From: CAWAHD01 sp963781785
Lineage (GTDB): Bacteria; Planctomycetota; Planctomycetia; Isosphaerales; Isosphaeraceae
Assembly: GCA_963781785.1 (NCBI GenBank)
Contig: CAWAHD010000005.1
Span: forward strand, 682,001-746,000
Direction of reading: 5' to 3'
DNA length: 64,000 bases
Below, in pieces: positions 17,148 through 25,898 of the stretch. Within the stretch, counting starts at the first letter, position 1; every line of letters starts with the position of its first letter. The notes under the pieces were generated by a model. It was given only the letters and a program-made list of their open reading frames with translations, did no database searches and had not been told where the DNA came from. A program made the position numbers and the translations under genes.

Positions 17148-18010
17148 AGATCCTCGTCGCCGCGGTGCAAATGCTGGCTGAGTTGTCGCAGGTCGGCGCC
17201 AACCTCGCGCGAGCCGACGCGTTGCTGTACGAGGCGTGTCAAGCGGGCGCCAAGCTGGCGGTCCTGCCCGAGATGTTCAACACGGGCTATGGTCTGCTGC
17301 CCGATTTCGGGGCGAGCGCGGAGGGGACCGAAGGCCCGACACTGCGGCACTTAACGGGCCGCAGCCGCCAGTGGCGGATGGGGATCGTAGCCGGGTTCGT
17401 CGAGCGCGATCACCGGCACCTCTACGACGCGCTGGCCCTTTGCCTGCCCGATGGCTCGATCCAGATTTATCGTAAGCGGCACCTGGTCTTCTGGGAGCGG
17501 TACCGCTTCCGCCCCGGGCGATCGCCGCTGATTGTCCCCACACCGTGGGGTCGGATTGGTCTGGCCATCTGTGCCGACATGATTTATCGCAATGTCTGGG
17601 ACGGCTATCGCGGCCAGATTGATCTGGGGGTGATCGCGTCGGCGTGGCCCGAGTTTGCCTGTCGCCACAGCGGACGCAAGCACTGGCTGTTCGGTCGCCT
17701 CGGCCCCCTGTCGGCCGAAATCCCAGTGAAGGTCGCGCGGGACCTGGACGTTCCGGTCATTTGCGTCAATCAGTGCGGCGCGACCCGCACGACGATCCCG
17801 GTGCTCGGCCTGCGGATTTCCCAGCAATTCGACGATCGCTTCGCCGGTCGCAGCAGCATCTGCGACGGGAGACGTACTCCCCCGGTCATCGCCGGGGTCG
17901 AGGCGCAGCTCGTCCTTTCGGAAGTCACCGTCCACAAACCCCCAGGACTTCGCTCATGTCATTCTATATCCCGGTCGGTCCCCGCGGCATCCTTTTCCGG
18001 GTCGGCGTGA
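17144..18010 (+). CDS. Carbon-nitrogen hydrolase (nitrilase superfamily)
   Basis: 288 residues from ATG 17144. The catalytic triad is visible: Glu in AVLPEMFNTGY, Lys in QIYRKRHLVFWE, Cys in GLAICADMIYRNVWDG. These enzymes hydrolyse amide or nitrile C-N bonds; the substrate cannot be told from sequence. The last ~20 residues overlap the next gene and may be out of frame with the true end. No partner gene indicates a pathway. Confidence 0.88.
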   Translation: MKILVAAVQMLAELSQVGANLARADALLYEACQAGAKLAVLPEMFNTGYGLLPDFGASAEGTEGPTLRHLTGRSRQWRMGIVAGFVERDHRHLYDALALCLPDGSIQIYRKRHLVFWERYRFRPGRSPLIVPTPWGRIGLAICADMIYRNVWDGYRGQIDLGVIASAWPEFACRHSGRKHWLFGRLGPLSAEIPVKVARDLDVPVICVNQCGATRTTIPVLGLRISQQFDDRFAGRSSICDGRRTPPVIAGVEAQLVLSEVTVHKPPGLRSCHSISRSVPAASFSGSA

Positions 18011-18351
18011 TCTGGACGGGCGTGATGGGGTCGCTCACCTACTGGTGGACGAACCGCCGTCGCAGCGTGGTCCCGGTTCCGCGCTCCGCGCGACGCTCTT
18101 CCGGCTGGTCGAAGCAATCAAGGATCCCCCAGGCCGACGAGTTCTGCACCCGGAGCGACGTACTGGAGCGGATCCGCAGCGCGTGCGTGGGCCTGGGCGC
18201 CGACGAGGAGATGACCGAGCTCGTACTGACTTCGCACTGCCACGACCGGACCCTGCTCGACGTCATGGTGGCCAATGGCGACGACCTGCGCGACTACGTG
18301 CAATACAAGCTCGCAGTCTGGGAACGGATCTTCAACGAAAATGTTGATTAA
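17956..18351 (+). CDS. Hypothetical protein
   Basis: 131 residues from ATG 17956, overlapping the end of the hydrolase. A single hydrophobic stretch near the N-terminus (GILFRVGVIWTGVMGSLTYW) is followed by a basic segment and an acidic helical part (RSDVLERIRSACVGLGADEE, DLRDYVQYKLAVWERIF). No family recognised. Confidence 0.55.
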   Translation: MSFYIPVGPRGILFRVGVIWTGVMGSLTYWWTNRRRSVVPVPRSARRSSGWSKQSRIPQADEFCTRSDVLERIRSACVGLGADEEMTELVLTSHCHDRTLLDVMVANGDDLRDYVQYKLAVWERIFNENVD

Positions 18352-18420
18352 TCATATTATATATAATGATTTGCAGAAATATATCCGAAGATACATACTG
18401 ATAGTCCGCAAAGAATTCAC

Positions 18421-18448
18421 TTGCTATTCTCGTTCCGCGCGTCACAAT
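18421..18448 (+). promoter_or_regulatory. Promoter of leader C (TTGCTA-N16-CACAAT)
   Basis: TTGCTA at 18421 and CACAAT at 18443 with 16 bp between them, in an AT-rich stretch that begins at 18352. The -10 box is 59 bp before leader C. Confidence 0.65.
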
Positions 18449-18506
18449 GAGGAGGAGATGAGCCCATGTCAACTGGCACCTGGCTCCGATCAAAAATTGA
18501 TGAGAC

Positions 18507-18618
18507 GTCGTCGGACGACTAGATGAAGGGCAACCCGGGATAAGCCGGGGGGCCCGTTGACGAGTAAGCCGGCGTGGTCGAGTACTTTCCCGTATTCGAC
18601 GACGCCGGTTTTTTTTTT
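18507..18618 (+). ncRNA. Leader RNA copy C (upstream of CsbD gene)
   Basis: GTCGTCGGACGAC hairpin, TAGATGAAGGGCAACCCGG, CCGGGGGGCCCGTTGACGAG, TAAGCCGGCG, then a GC hairpin (GGCGTGGTCGAGTA with TATTCGACGACGCC, one bulge) and ten T residues. The CsbD start codon is 38 nt after the U-run. Confidence 0.8.
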
Positions 18619-18656
18619 GCGGATTGAACCAGAGAAGGATTCGAGGAGGGTACCTC

Positions 18657-18860
18657 ATGACGTGGTATCAGATCGCCGGGGACTGGCAACAATTCACGGC
18701 GATGGTGAAGCAGAGGTGGGACAAGCTGACCGACGCCGACTTGACGACGTTCGGCGGGCAGAGCGACCAGCTCGCCGGCCTCCTCCAGCGAAAGTACGGC
18801 TACACGCGTGAGCAGGCGGACAACGAAATCACCGAGTTCTCACATAATACGACTTTGTGA
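18657..18860 (+). CDS. CsbD-family stress protein
   Basis: 67 residues from ATG 18657 with GAGGAGGG upstream. CsbD-like pattern: WQQFTAMVKQRWDKLTDADL followed by GQSDQLAGLLQRKYGYTREQ and a short acidic tail. CsbD proteins are small soluble general-stress proteins of unknown mechanism. First gene behind leader C and head of a small cluster with GlsB/YeaQ and a lipoprotein. Confidence 0.85.
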   Translation: MTWYQIAGDWQQFTAMVKQRWDKLTDADLTTFGGQSDQLAGLLQRKYGYTREQADNEITEFSHNTTL

Positions 18861-18884
18861 GCTCTCCTCTGAAGGAGCACGGCT

Positions 18885-19181
18885 ATGAATAGCATGAGTT
18901 TGGCGGTCGTACTTTCACCGGGAGGGATCATCTCCTGGCTCTTCGTCGGCCTGATCGCGGGCTGGCTGGCCGGTTTGATGATCAAGGGAAGCGGTTACGG
19001 ACTGATCGGCGACATCGTCGTCGGTCTGATCGGTTCGTTCCTCGGCGGGTTGATCCTGAGTTTCTTCGTCGAGGGGGCGGCCGGGTTCTGGGGCAGCATC
19101 CTGGTTGCCTTCATCGGCGCCTGTCTGCTGATCCTTTTGGTGCGTGCGTTCACCGGACGCCGGGCGGCCATGCGGTTGTAG
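18885..19181 (+). CDS. GlsB/YeaQ/YmgE-family membrane protein
   Basis: 98 residues, ATG 18885 behind GAAGGAGC. Three hydrophobic helices: GGIISWLFVGLIAGWLAGLM, GLIGDIVVGLIGSFLGGLIL, and WGSILVAFIGACLLILLVRA. Glycine-zipper motifs are characteristic of this transglycosylase-associated stress family. Function is unproven; induction by stress is common. Confidence 0.9.
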   Translation: MNSMSLAVVLSPGGIISWLFVGLIAGWLAGLMIKGSGYGLIGDIVVGLIGSFLGGLILSFFVEGAAGFWGSILVAFIGACLLILLVRAFTGRRAAMRL

Positions 19182-19194
19182 AGGAGGTTTTTCG

Positions 19195-19410
19195 ATGATC
19201 ATGGGATGGAAGTATCGAGTCGCGCCTTTCGCCTCTCTGCTTGTGATGCTCGGAGCGCTCGCGGCCTTGGCCGGCTGTGAGTCCAAGGGGCCTGCCGAAA
19301 CGGCCGGCAAAAGCATCGACCAAGGAATCCAGAACGCCAAGGACGTCGTCAATCCGCCTGGCCCTGGGGAAAAGGCCGGACGGAACCTCGACAAAGCTCT
19401 CAAACCCTGA
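19195..19410 (+). CDS. Small lipoprotein (entericidin-like size)
   Basis: 71 residues from ATG 19195 with GAGGAGG upstream. A signal peptide ends in the lipobox LAGC (ALAALAGCESKGPAETAGKS), leaving a ~45-residue hydrophilic mature part (SIDQGIQNAKDVVNPPGPGE). Third gene of the CsbD cluster. Confidence 0.7.
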   Translation: MIMGWKYRVAPFASLLVMLGALAALAGCESKGPAETAGKSIDQGIQNAKDVVNPPGPGEKAGRNLDKALKP

Positions 19411-19432
19411 GCGTTCGCCGGTAACGAGAGGC

Positions 19433-19468
19433 GATCCGGCCTGCTCTTTCTCTCCCCAGTGCCGGATC
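19433..19468 (+). terminator. Inverted repeat after the lipoprotein gene
   Basis: GATCCGGC and GCCGGATC pair across a 20-base pyrimidine-rich loop 22 bp after the stop. No T-run, so a weak terminator candidate. The rest of 19469-19709 shows nothing recognisable. Confidence 0.3.
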
Positions 19469-19709
19469 GTCTCCCTTACGAGTGGAACGATGTGGAACGC
19501 AATGACGGACTGTGTGTCTTCTTGAGTTGAATCGTCGTGGCATCAACAGTCTTGGTTGTGGAGTGCCCCGATGCGGTACCGCCAGGTAACACACCGTCCA
19601 GGCCATTGATCGACCCGTGAGACAGACGGCCTGCGAGGTCGTGCCGCGGACGCGGAAGCTCGTGACGCGGTGCGCCCTTTTGGGGTCAAGTTCACGGAGA
19701 TGACACCGC

Positions 19710-20369
19710 ATGCATTTCCTTGACTTTCGCGAGCCCGTCAGCGCCTGGAGCCACTGTGCCGGCTTGTTGCTGGCCCTGCCGGGTACATTCCTGCTCTGGC
19801 GGCGGAGTGCGGGGGAACCGACCAAGCGGCTGACCCTGCTCGTTTATGGTCTGACCTTGGCCTTCTGCTATTTGGCCAGTACCCTCTACCACGGCGTCCG
19901 GCTGCCGGCAGCCCGCGTCGCCGCGTTCGCGCGCCTGGACGGCGTGGGAATCTTTGCTTTGATCGCAGGCAGTTATACGCCGCTAGCGTGGTGTCTCTTG
20001 CGAGGCCGCTGGCGGCGGTGGACGCTCCTGGCCGTCTGGAGTGTGGCCGCCACGGCCACGATCTTGATCGCGGCCGGGCGCCACTTCTCGCCCGGCCTGG
20101 CGACCGGTATGTACCTGGCGATGGGATGGGGCGCGGTTGCCTGCTATTTCGAAATCGCGCAGGCCGTGTCGCATCGCGCCTTGACGCCGATCGTCGTCGG
20201 TGGCCTGTCTTACAGCGTCGGGGCAGTGCTCAATCTGCTTCACTGGCCGATCATCTTACCGGGGACCTTCGGCTCTCACGAGCTCTTTCACTTCTTCGTT
20301 CTCGCGGGCAGCCTGGCGCACTACCGCTTCATTCTCAAGGTCGTCGTGCCGTTCACGCAGGGCGAATGA
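19710..20369 (+). CDS. trhA: Hemolysin III / TrhA-type seven-helix membrane protein
   Basis: 219 residues. Family metal-site motifs are present: an early His (SAWSHCAGLLLALPG), Ser-Thr-Leu-Tyr-His in CYLASTLYHGVRL, and the C-terminal HELFHFFVLAGSLAHYRF. Seven hydrophobic segments. Bacterial members of this PAQR-related family are linked to membrane-fluidity homeostasis. It converges with and overlaps the sigma-factor frame. Confidence 0.9.
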   Translation: MHFLDFREPVSAWSHCAGLLLALPGTFLLWRRSAGEPTKRLTLLVYGLTLAFCYLASTLYHGVRLPAARVAAFARLDGVGIFALIAGSYTPLAWCLLRGRWRRWTLLAVWSVAATATILIAAGRHFSPGLATGMYLAMGWGAVACYFEIAQAVSHRALTPIVVGGLSYSVGAVLNLLHWPIILPGTFGSHELFHFFVLAGSLAHYRFILKVVVPFTQGE

Positions 20370-21305
20370 GAGTTCTGACGCCAACGTCGCAGGAGCCGGA
20401 TGAAGAACGCCGCTGCGACCGGCTCGGGGCTGGCAGTCCCGGCGAGTTTGGCTCCCCGGCCGGGAGATGGCGGCTCGATCATGGTGATCGACGGCGAGCT
20501 TGCGGATCGCGCCTGACTCGATCCTGCGGACCCATTCCCGGCTTACGCCCAGCCGAGTACCGACTTCCCAGCGGGCCAGGGGCTCGCCGTCCAGGCCATC
20601 GCGCAAGCTCAGGACGGCACGCTCGAAGTGATTCAAAACCTGCATCCGGCGCATCAGGCTGTTTCGCTCGTCATCGGCTTCCAGCAATGCCTCGACTGGA
20701 CCGTGCTCATCCGTCGCCGCTTCGACCAGCCAGTTCGACACGCCACCGTTGCAACTGCTCTCGAGCTTGAGCTGGCTGGCCCGGTGAGCCTTGCGCACCA
20801 AGGACCTCTGGCGATCACTCAGACCCAGGACAGCGGCCACGTCCTCGAAGTCCGGCATGCGTTCCCCTTCGCGACAGAGCGTTCGCTCGGTCCTCCGCCA
20901 CTTGGTTAACAGCTTCACCATGTGGACCGGCAGACGAATCGTGGCCGTCCTGTTGATCAGGGCGTCCCGGATCGCCTGCTCGACCCAGTAGCCGGCGTAG
21001 GTGCTAAACCGCGTCCCGAAGTTGGGATCGAAATCCTCGACCGCCCGGATCAAACCCAGGTTTCCTTCGCCGACCAGGTCCTCGAGTACCAGGCCGCGGC
21101 CCTGGAATTCGCGAGCGATCTTGACGACGAGCCCGAGGTAGGCCAGAACCATCGCGTTTCGGGCCGCCTGGTCCCCACCGGCGATCAAGGCGGCCAAATC
21201 GCGCTCGTCGTCGCGGGAAAGCCTGCGACAGCGGGGGAGAACACGTACCGATGGATCCTCGACACGATCGAAGCCATGGTGGCTACTCTCTGTTGTTGAA
21301 CACAT
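20256..21305 (-). CDS. RpoD-like (group 2) sigma-70 factor
   Basis: About 350 residues from ATG 21305. Region 1.2/2 signatures LSRDDERDLAALIAGGDQAA, GRGLVLEDLVGEGNLGLIRA, FDPNFGTRFSTYAGYWVEQA; region 3 RTERTLCREGERMPDFEDVA; region 4 helix-turn-helix GTRLGVSREWVRRIESGAIR. The extra ~80 residues after AIRKLAVDHHD are Arg/Pro-rich and antisense to trhA, so the true C-terminus may be nearer 20500. It lies in the middle of the leader-cassette region, next to copy D, and is a natural candidate for reading the shared promoter; that link is inference. Confidence 0.88.
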   Translation of the reverse strand: MCSTTESSHHGFDRVEDPSVRVLPRCRRLSRDDERDLAALIAGGDQAARNAMVLAYLGLVVKIAREFQGRGLVLEDLVGEGNLGLIRAVEDFDPNFGTRFSTYAGYWVEQAIRDALINRTATIRLPVHMVKLLTKWRRTERTLCREGERMPDFEDVAAVLGLSDRQRSLVRKAHRASQLKLESSCNGGVSNWLVEAATDEHGPVEALLEADDERNSLMRRMQVLNHFERAVLSLRDGLDGEPLARWEVGTRLGVSREWVRRIESGAIRKLAVDHHDRAAISRPGSQTRRDCQPRAGRSGVLHPAPATLASELSFALRERHDDLENEAVVRQAARENEEVKELVRAEGPR

Positions 21306-21383
21306 CGAATCGATTGCACTCCAACTTACCTTGCCTGTGATCTGGGCGGACAAGCAGTGCACTGATCAGGAAATGCCTCTGGA

Positions 21384-21770
21384 CTATCGCGCCAGTTCCA
21401 GCCGCGTGGCCGCGAAGAAACCGCTCGGCGACCGCGAACCCGTCGCGACGACCGGACTCCCGTGGCAGAGATTCTCACGCAGGTCATCCAGCCAGAGTCG
21501 GTCGCAGACCAGCGAAGCCTCCGCTTCGACGACGACCAAACGTTCGGGGTGCCCTCGCTGGGCAACTTGCAAAACCAAGCGAGCCCCCGCATCCGGCGCA
21601 CACTCGACCCAAGAGTCCACGATTACACCGGCGACCAATGACCTGGATTCCGTCCCGACACTCTCCTCTTGCCTTACACGAGCCTCGCGAGCCGGGACTT
21701 GCCTGGCGACCCCACAAGGGCATTGCGCCCGGTCGATCGGGCGAGCCCTTGTGGAACTGGGCTTCTCCAT
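21384..21770 (-). CDS. Hypothetical protein behind leader D
   Basis: 128 residues from ATG 21770 with AGGAAGGGGG upstream, starting 32 nt after the U-run of leader D. The second half looks protein-like (GARLVLQVAQRGHPERLVVV, EAEASLVCDRLWLDDLRENL) and ends AATRLELAR. No family recognised. A competing frame at 21484-21846 is less convincing. Confidence 0.5.
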   Translation of the reverse strand: MEKPSSTRARPIDRAQCPCGVARQVPAREARVRQEESVGTESRSLVAGVIVDSWVECAPDAGARLVLQVAQRGHPERLVVVEAEASLVCDRLWLDDLRENLCHGSPVVATGSRSPSGFFAATRLELAR

Positions 21771-21802
21771 CCGATACCCCCTTCCTGACCACGACTGCGG
21801 GC

Positions 21803-21911
21803 AAAAAAAAACCGACGTGGTCGATGTCCCGCGGGGGTTCGACCAAGCCGGCTTACTTCTCGACGAGCCCCCCGAACCTGCCGGGTTGCCCATCAACGAG
21901 TCTTCCGATGA
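21803..21911 (-). ncRNA. Leader RNA copy D
   Basis: On the minus strand: ATCGGAAGAC, GATGGGCAACCCGGC, GGGGGGCTCGTCGAGAAG, TAAGCCGGC, then an imperfect GC hairpin (TTGGTCGA with TCGACCACG) and nine T residues. The most diverged copy; the first hairpin keeps GGA although its stem is weaker. Confidence 0.72.
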
Positions 21912-21972
21912 GTTTTCTTCCAGTGTTGGCCGGAGCCGGATGCGAGTTCGCACCGCCTCCGATACCGCACGC

Positions 21973-22002
21973 ATTCTATGCGCAACGATACGGGAAATGC
22001 AC
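21973..22002 (-). promoter_or_regulatory. Promoter of leader D (GTGCAT-N18-TAGAAT)
   Basis: On the minus strand GTGCAT and TAGAAT are 18 bp apart, aligned with copy E (TTGCAT-N18-TACCAT). The -10 box is 62 bp before leader D. Confidence 0.55.
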
Positions 22003-22085
22003 GTAAATTTCTATTTTAAGCCATTATGGGTGTGCCAGCGGTTCAGGTGACAAAGAAACACGGACCATCCACAGACCGTCCGCGT

Positions 22086-22262
22086 TCAGGCGACATGGCG
22101 ATCGCGGTGGAGAACGGCTACTTCTTGATTTATGCCGCTCGACCCGAAGCGATCCATGATCATTTCTCCGGCCCGCGCGTGGTCGCGAGTCAGGCAGAGC
22201 TTGCGACTCGGCACTGCCCGATTTCCGGCGGGCAGCCAGAACCGCCCCGACCACTCATCGAG
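22086..22262 (-). pseudogene. Truncated paralogue of the gene at 34609-34905
   Basis: This frame reads DEWSGRFWLPAGNR, then RKLCLTRD and AGEMIMDRFGSSGINQEVAV. The gene at 34609-34905 has CEWSGRFWLPAGDR, RKFCLIRD and AGEMIMDRFGSSDIGRDVAV in the same places. No start codon precedes it, and its 5' side runs into the 3' end of the amylase gene in another frame, so the N-terminal half has been deleted. Confidence 0.75.
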
Positions 22263-23649
22263 GCCGGCCTTCGCCTCGATCTTTTATCCGCATGATCCTC
22301 GCGCCGAACGCCTGCACGTCGACCGCCGCCTCGCTGCCGGCAGGTTTGATGATCCCGCCACCGATCAAATCCTCAAGTTGCAGGGAACGCCAGGCACTTT
22401 TGCCGATCGGCATTCCAAACGTCTTGGGCTTGTCCAAGCCGTTAAGCACCACCAAGATGCGGCTTTCGCCCACGGTGCGCAAGAACGCGTACACCGCATC
22501 ACGCGCCATGACCTCGGCGAAGCTTCCCCGTCGCAGTGCAAGTTCGCGCTTGCGGAGGGCGATCAGCGCCTTCACGTCCTTCAAGAAAGAAGAGTCGTTC
22601 CGGCCGGCCGGGAAGGCCGCGCCCACCTCGCTTGAGGCAATGCCCAGCTCATTTCCGGCGTAAAGCAACGGAACGCGGTCAAGCATGAGCTGGTACGTCA
22701 GAGCGAGCTTGGTTCGCTTGGCCTTCGGCTCCTTGGCGATCGCGGGGAACGCGTCTTCGTAATTGTCGATTGGTGCCATCATCGTGCGCAGAGCGCGATA
22801 GAACTCGTTCGCCTCCCTGGCAACGAACGACAGCTTGCCGACGTCTTCATCTTTGCCGAATACGTCGCGCACGGTCATGGCGCTGAAATCGTAGGCACCG
22901 TCAAAACCGGCTTCGGTCACGAATTCCCCGATCTTCTTCGGAATGATCGTGAGCTCGGGTAGGAGCACAAATTCTCCCTGTGGTGGTGCTTCCTTCAGCT
23001 CGGCAACAAAGCGTTTCCAGAAGGACACGGGTTGAAGATGGGCTGAATCGAGGCGGAAACCATCGCAGCTCGATCGCGCTTTCCAGCGCTTGGAGACGCC
23101 GATCAGATAGTCCGCAACCTCGGGATTCTCGACCTTGAAGCGGCGAGCACCGTACTCCGTCGGAGCGGCGAACCAATCGCGCTTGGCGGGATCGACCAGG
23201 AACGGATGCTCAAACCCGGGCATCGCCAGGGGCATGTCGAGGATGACTCGCAGCTTGCGCGCGTGGGCCTCGTCGACCAAGGCGCGCAAGGTTGCGTTGT
23301 CGCCGAAGTTTTTGTCGACCTGTTCATAATCTTTGGGGCGATAACCGGTCGGCAGGAACTTGCCGATTGGACTCTCGTCGTTCTGCACGACGGGGTAGAG
23401 CAAGAGCGTCGTGATGCCCAGGTCCGTCAGGTCATCGAGCTTGGCGATCACCCCCTTCAAGTCGCCTCCCCAGTAACCACCCTGGTAGCGTGCGCGTTCG
23501 TGGAAAAACCTGTCGCGCATGATGTCGTTCGCGGGATCTCCATTGAAGAATTTCGCGATGATCACGCCATAGACGATCTCGTCTTCCCAGCGACGTAGAT
23601 CGCCCTTGGGCAGAGGCAAGGCCGGAGTGTCGAACGATGCGGCCGACAT
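22255..23649 (-). CDS. GH13 alpha-amylase-family protein with altered active-site histidines
   Basis: 464 residues, a complete GH13 barrel: EIVYGVIIAKFFNGDPANDI, GVIAKLDDLTDLGITTLLLY, ARKLRVILDMPLAMPG, the nucleophile region CDGFRLDSAHL, the acid region EFVLLPELT, and LMLDRVPLLYAGNELG. The usual His of region I (DxxxNH) is not present, and the His-Asp of region IV is Tyr-Glu in APIDNYEDAF. This may mean altered chemistry or a non-catalytic role. It diverges from the GH13/CBM48 gene at 24027; both point to alpha-glucan or trehalose metabolism. Confidence 0.85.
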   Translation of the reverse strand: MSAASFDTPALPLPKGDLRRWEDEIVYGVIIAKFFNGDPANDIMRDRFFHERARYQGGYWGGDLKGVIAKLDDLTDLGITTLLLYPVVQNDESPIGKFLPTGYRPKDYEQVDKNFGDNATLRALVDEAHARKLRVILDMPLAMPGFEHPFLVDPAKRDWFAAPTEYGARRFKVENPEVADYLIGVSKRWKARSSCDGFRLDSAHLQPVSFWKRFVAELKEAPPQGEFVLLPELTIIPKKIGEFVTEAGFDGAYDFSAMTVRDVFGKDEDVGKLSFVAREANEFYRALRTMMAPIDNYEDAFPAIAKEPKAKRTKLALTYQLMLDRVPLLYAGNELGIASSEVGAAFPAGRNDSSFLKDVKALIALRKRELALRRGSFAEVMARDAVYAFLRTVGESRILVVLNGLDKPKTFGMPIGKSAWRSLQLEDLIGGGIIKPAGSEAAVDVQAFGARIMRIKDRGEGRPR

Positions 23650-24026
23650 GGCAAAACGCCCCTCTCAGAAGTTGCACGTGAGCGGGCACACCCGGTAGGG
23701 TACAACCCGAGCATCGCGATAAATCAAGGTCGTTAGAGACGTATTCGTCGATCGTGTGGATAGCAAGTTGCGTGCCGGCCAGCGTCTCCGGCTTCTGAGT
23801 ATTGGAACGGTCGCGATGTGCGCATGCAAGGGCCGATGCCTCCCAATCGAGGTGACCAGTGTCCGGGATGCGCCAGGGCGGACTCATCTCAGTTGATTAA
23901 TGCGAATGATGATCTTGAAGGACTCTTGCTCGAATTCTCATGTCCGGGCGCGGCTGGTAACCAGTCGCCGTAAGCGTGAAACTTCAGTAGAATCAGGAAT
24001 CGACTTGAGAGTTAAGGAGTACTTTG
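23650..24026 (+). other. Divergent intergenic region between two GH13 genes
   Basis: 377 bp with no convincing ORF and no copy of the leader cassette. It should hold promoters for both flanking genes. The strongest visible site is AAGGAG at 24014, the ribosome site of the rightward gene. Confidence 0.5.
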
Positions 24027-25898
24027 GTGTCCACGATCGCATCCGGGAAAGCTCGCGCCGGAATGGGAGCAGTGCCGCACGAAACCGGCGTCGCGTTTCG
24101 TGTCTGGGCCCCCCACGCCGACGCGGTGTACGTGGCTGGCTCGTTTAACGATTGGTCGTCCGATGCGCACCCCATGGCCAAGGAGGGGGATGGCTACTGG
24201 TACGCGGATATCGCCACCGCCGCCATCGGCAGCGAATATCGGTACCGCGTCCTGAGCGGCGACAAGGAGCTGCTGCGCATCGACCCCTATGCCCGCCAGG
24301 TCACCAGCTCGGTGGGAAACGCGGTGGTCCACGACCCGCACTTTGACTGGCAAGGAGACGATTTCCACCTGCCTCCTGTCAACGAATTGGTGATTTATGA
24401 GATGCATCTGGGAACCTTTCACGACAAAGAGGATGGAAAGTCGGACAAGTTTGCAGAAGCCGTCCAGAAGCTCGATCATTTGCAGCGGCTGGGCGTGAAC
24501 GTCATCGAAGTGATGCCACTGGCCCAATTCGCCGGCGCGTTGTCGTGGGGGTACAACCCCTCTTGCGTTTTCGCCGTGGAAACCAACTATGGCGGTCCAG
24601 CCGGCTTCAAGCGCTTTGTCAAGGCCGTTCATCAGGCCGGCCTGGGGGTGGTCCTGGACGTCGTCTACAACCACTTCGGTCCGACCGACCTCGATCTTTG
24701 GCAGTTTGACGGCTGGAGCGAGAACGGGCTGGGCGGCATTTACTTCTACAACGACTGGCATGCCGAGACCCCCTGGGGGTCGACTCGCCCCGACTACGGC
24801 CGGAAGGAAGTCCGCCAGTTCATCCGCGACAACGCAATGATGTGGCTCGAGGAGTATCACGTCGATGGCCTGCGGCTGGACATGACGCTCTTCATGCGCA
24901 ATGTGCGGGGAAACGGCGATCCGGGCGGCGACCTGCCCGACGGTTGGGGCCTCGTCCAGTGGATCAATCGCGAAGTGCACGAGCGGTATCCGGAACGCAT
25001 CACGATCGCCGAAGATTTACAGAACGACGACCGGCTCACGAGGGCGGTGGACCAAAGCGGTGCGGGTTTCACGGCTCAATGGGCCGCGCGCTTTGTGCAT
25101 CCCGTGCGGGCCGCCGTCATCACGCCCAGCGACCAGGAGCGGTCGCTGGACAGCGTTCGCAAGGCGGTCGAGGGCCGCTACAACGGGGACCCGTTCCAGC
25201 GCGTCATCTACAGCGAGTCGCACGACGAGGTGGCGAACGGGAAAGCCCGCGTCGCGTCGGAAATCGATCCTCACGATCCCGACAGTTGGTTCGCACAAAA
25301 GCGCACAACCCTGGCAGCAGCCTTGGTGCTCACGGCACCGGGCATCCCGATGCTGTTTCAGGGACAGGAGTTCCTCGAAGACGGCTGGTTCCAGGATTCG
25401 GTTCCGCTCGACTGGCACAAGTCAGAAGAGTTCAGCGGGCTGGTGCGGATGTATCGGGACTTGATTCATCTTCGCCTCAACCGATCGGGTTCGACGCGAG
25501 GTCTTACGGGTTCCGGACTGAACACGTTCCATCAGAATCAGGCCGATAACATGATTGCCTATCATCGCTGGCACCAAGGCGGCCCCGGCGATGACGTGGT
25601 GGTCGTCGTGAATCTCTCCCATCTTGCCCACGAAAGCTACACGCTGGGGTTTCCGTCGCCGGGAACATGGCGGTTACGGCTGAACAGTGACTGGACTGGC
25701 TACAGCCGCGGCTTCGGAAATCAGGCTTGCTCCGATGTGGTCGCTCGAACCGAACGGCGCGATGAGCCGCAGGATCCGAGCGCCGGGCCACGTGATGGCT
25801 TTCCCGCCTCGGGAACGATCGGCATCGGACCATACAGCGTTCTCGTTTTCTCGCAAGACAAACCATGCGACCAGCGAACCGGAGTTGAGAAGCCGTGA
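24027..25898 (+). CDS. GH13 enzyme with CBM48 (glycogen branching / trehalohydrolase type)
   Basis: 623 residues from GTG 24027, 8 bases after AAGGAG. Residues ~15-95 are a CBM48 domain (GVAFRVWAPHADAVYVAGSF), then the barrel with VVLDVVYNHFGPTD, the nucleophile in DGLRLDMTLFM, the acid in ITIAEDLQND and YSESHDEVANG, and a C-terminal beta domain (VVVVVNLSHLAHESYTLGF). All catalytic residues are in place. Best reading is 1,4-alpha-glucan branching enzyme or a close relative; GlgB and trehalohydrolase-type proteins cannot be separated by eye. The stop overlaps a Pmp3-like gene. Confidence 0.88.
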   Translation: MSTIASGKARAGMGAVPHETGVAFRVWAPHADAVYVAGSFNDWSSDAHPMAKEGDGYWYADIATAAIGSEYRYRVLSGDKELLRIDPYARQVTSSVGNAVVHDPHFDWQGDDFHLPPVNELVIYEMHLGTFHDKEDGKSDKFAEAVQKLDHLQRLGVNVIEVMPLAQFAGALSWGYNPSCVFAVETNYGGPAGFKRFVKAVHQAGLGVVLDVVYNHFGPTDLDLWQFDGWSENGLGGIYFYNDWHAETPWGSTRPDYGRKEVRQFIRDNAMMWLEEYHVDGLRLDMTLFMRNVRGNGDPGGDLPDGWGLVQWINREVHERYPERITIAEDLQNDDRLTRAVDQSGAGFTAQWAARFVHPVRAAVITPSDQERSLDSVRKAVEGRYNGDPFQRVIYSESHDEVANGKARVASEIDPHDPDSWFAQKRTTLAAALVLTAPGIPMLFQGQEFLEDGWFQDSVPLDWHKSEEFSGLVRMYRDLIHLRLNRSGSTRGLTGSGLNTFHQNQADNMIAYHRWHQGGPGDDVVVVVNLSHLAHESYTLGFPSPGTWRLRLNSDWTGYSRGFGNQACSDVVARTERRDEPQDPSAGPRDGFPASGTIGIGPYSVLVFSQDKPCDQRTGVEKP

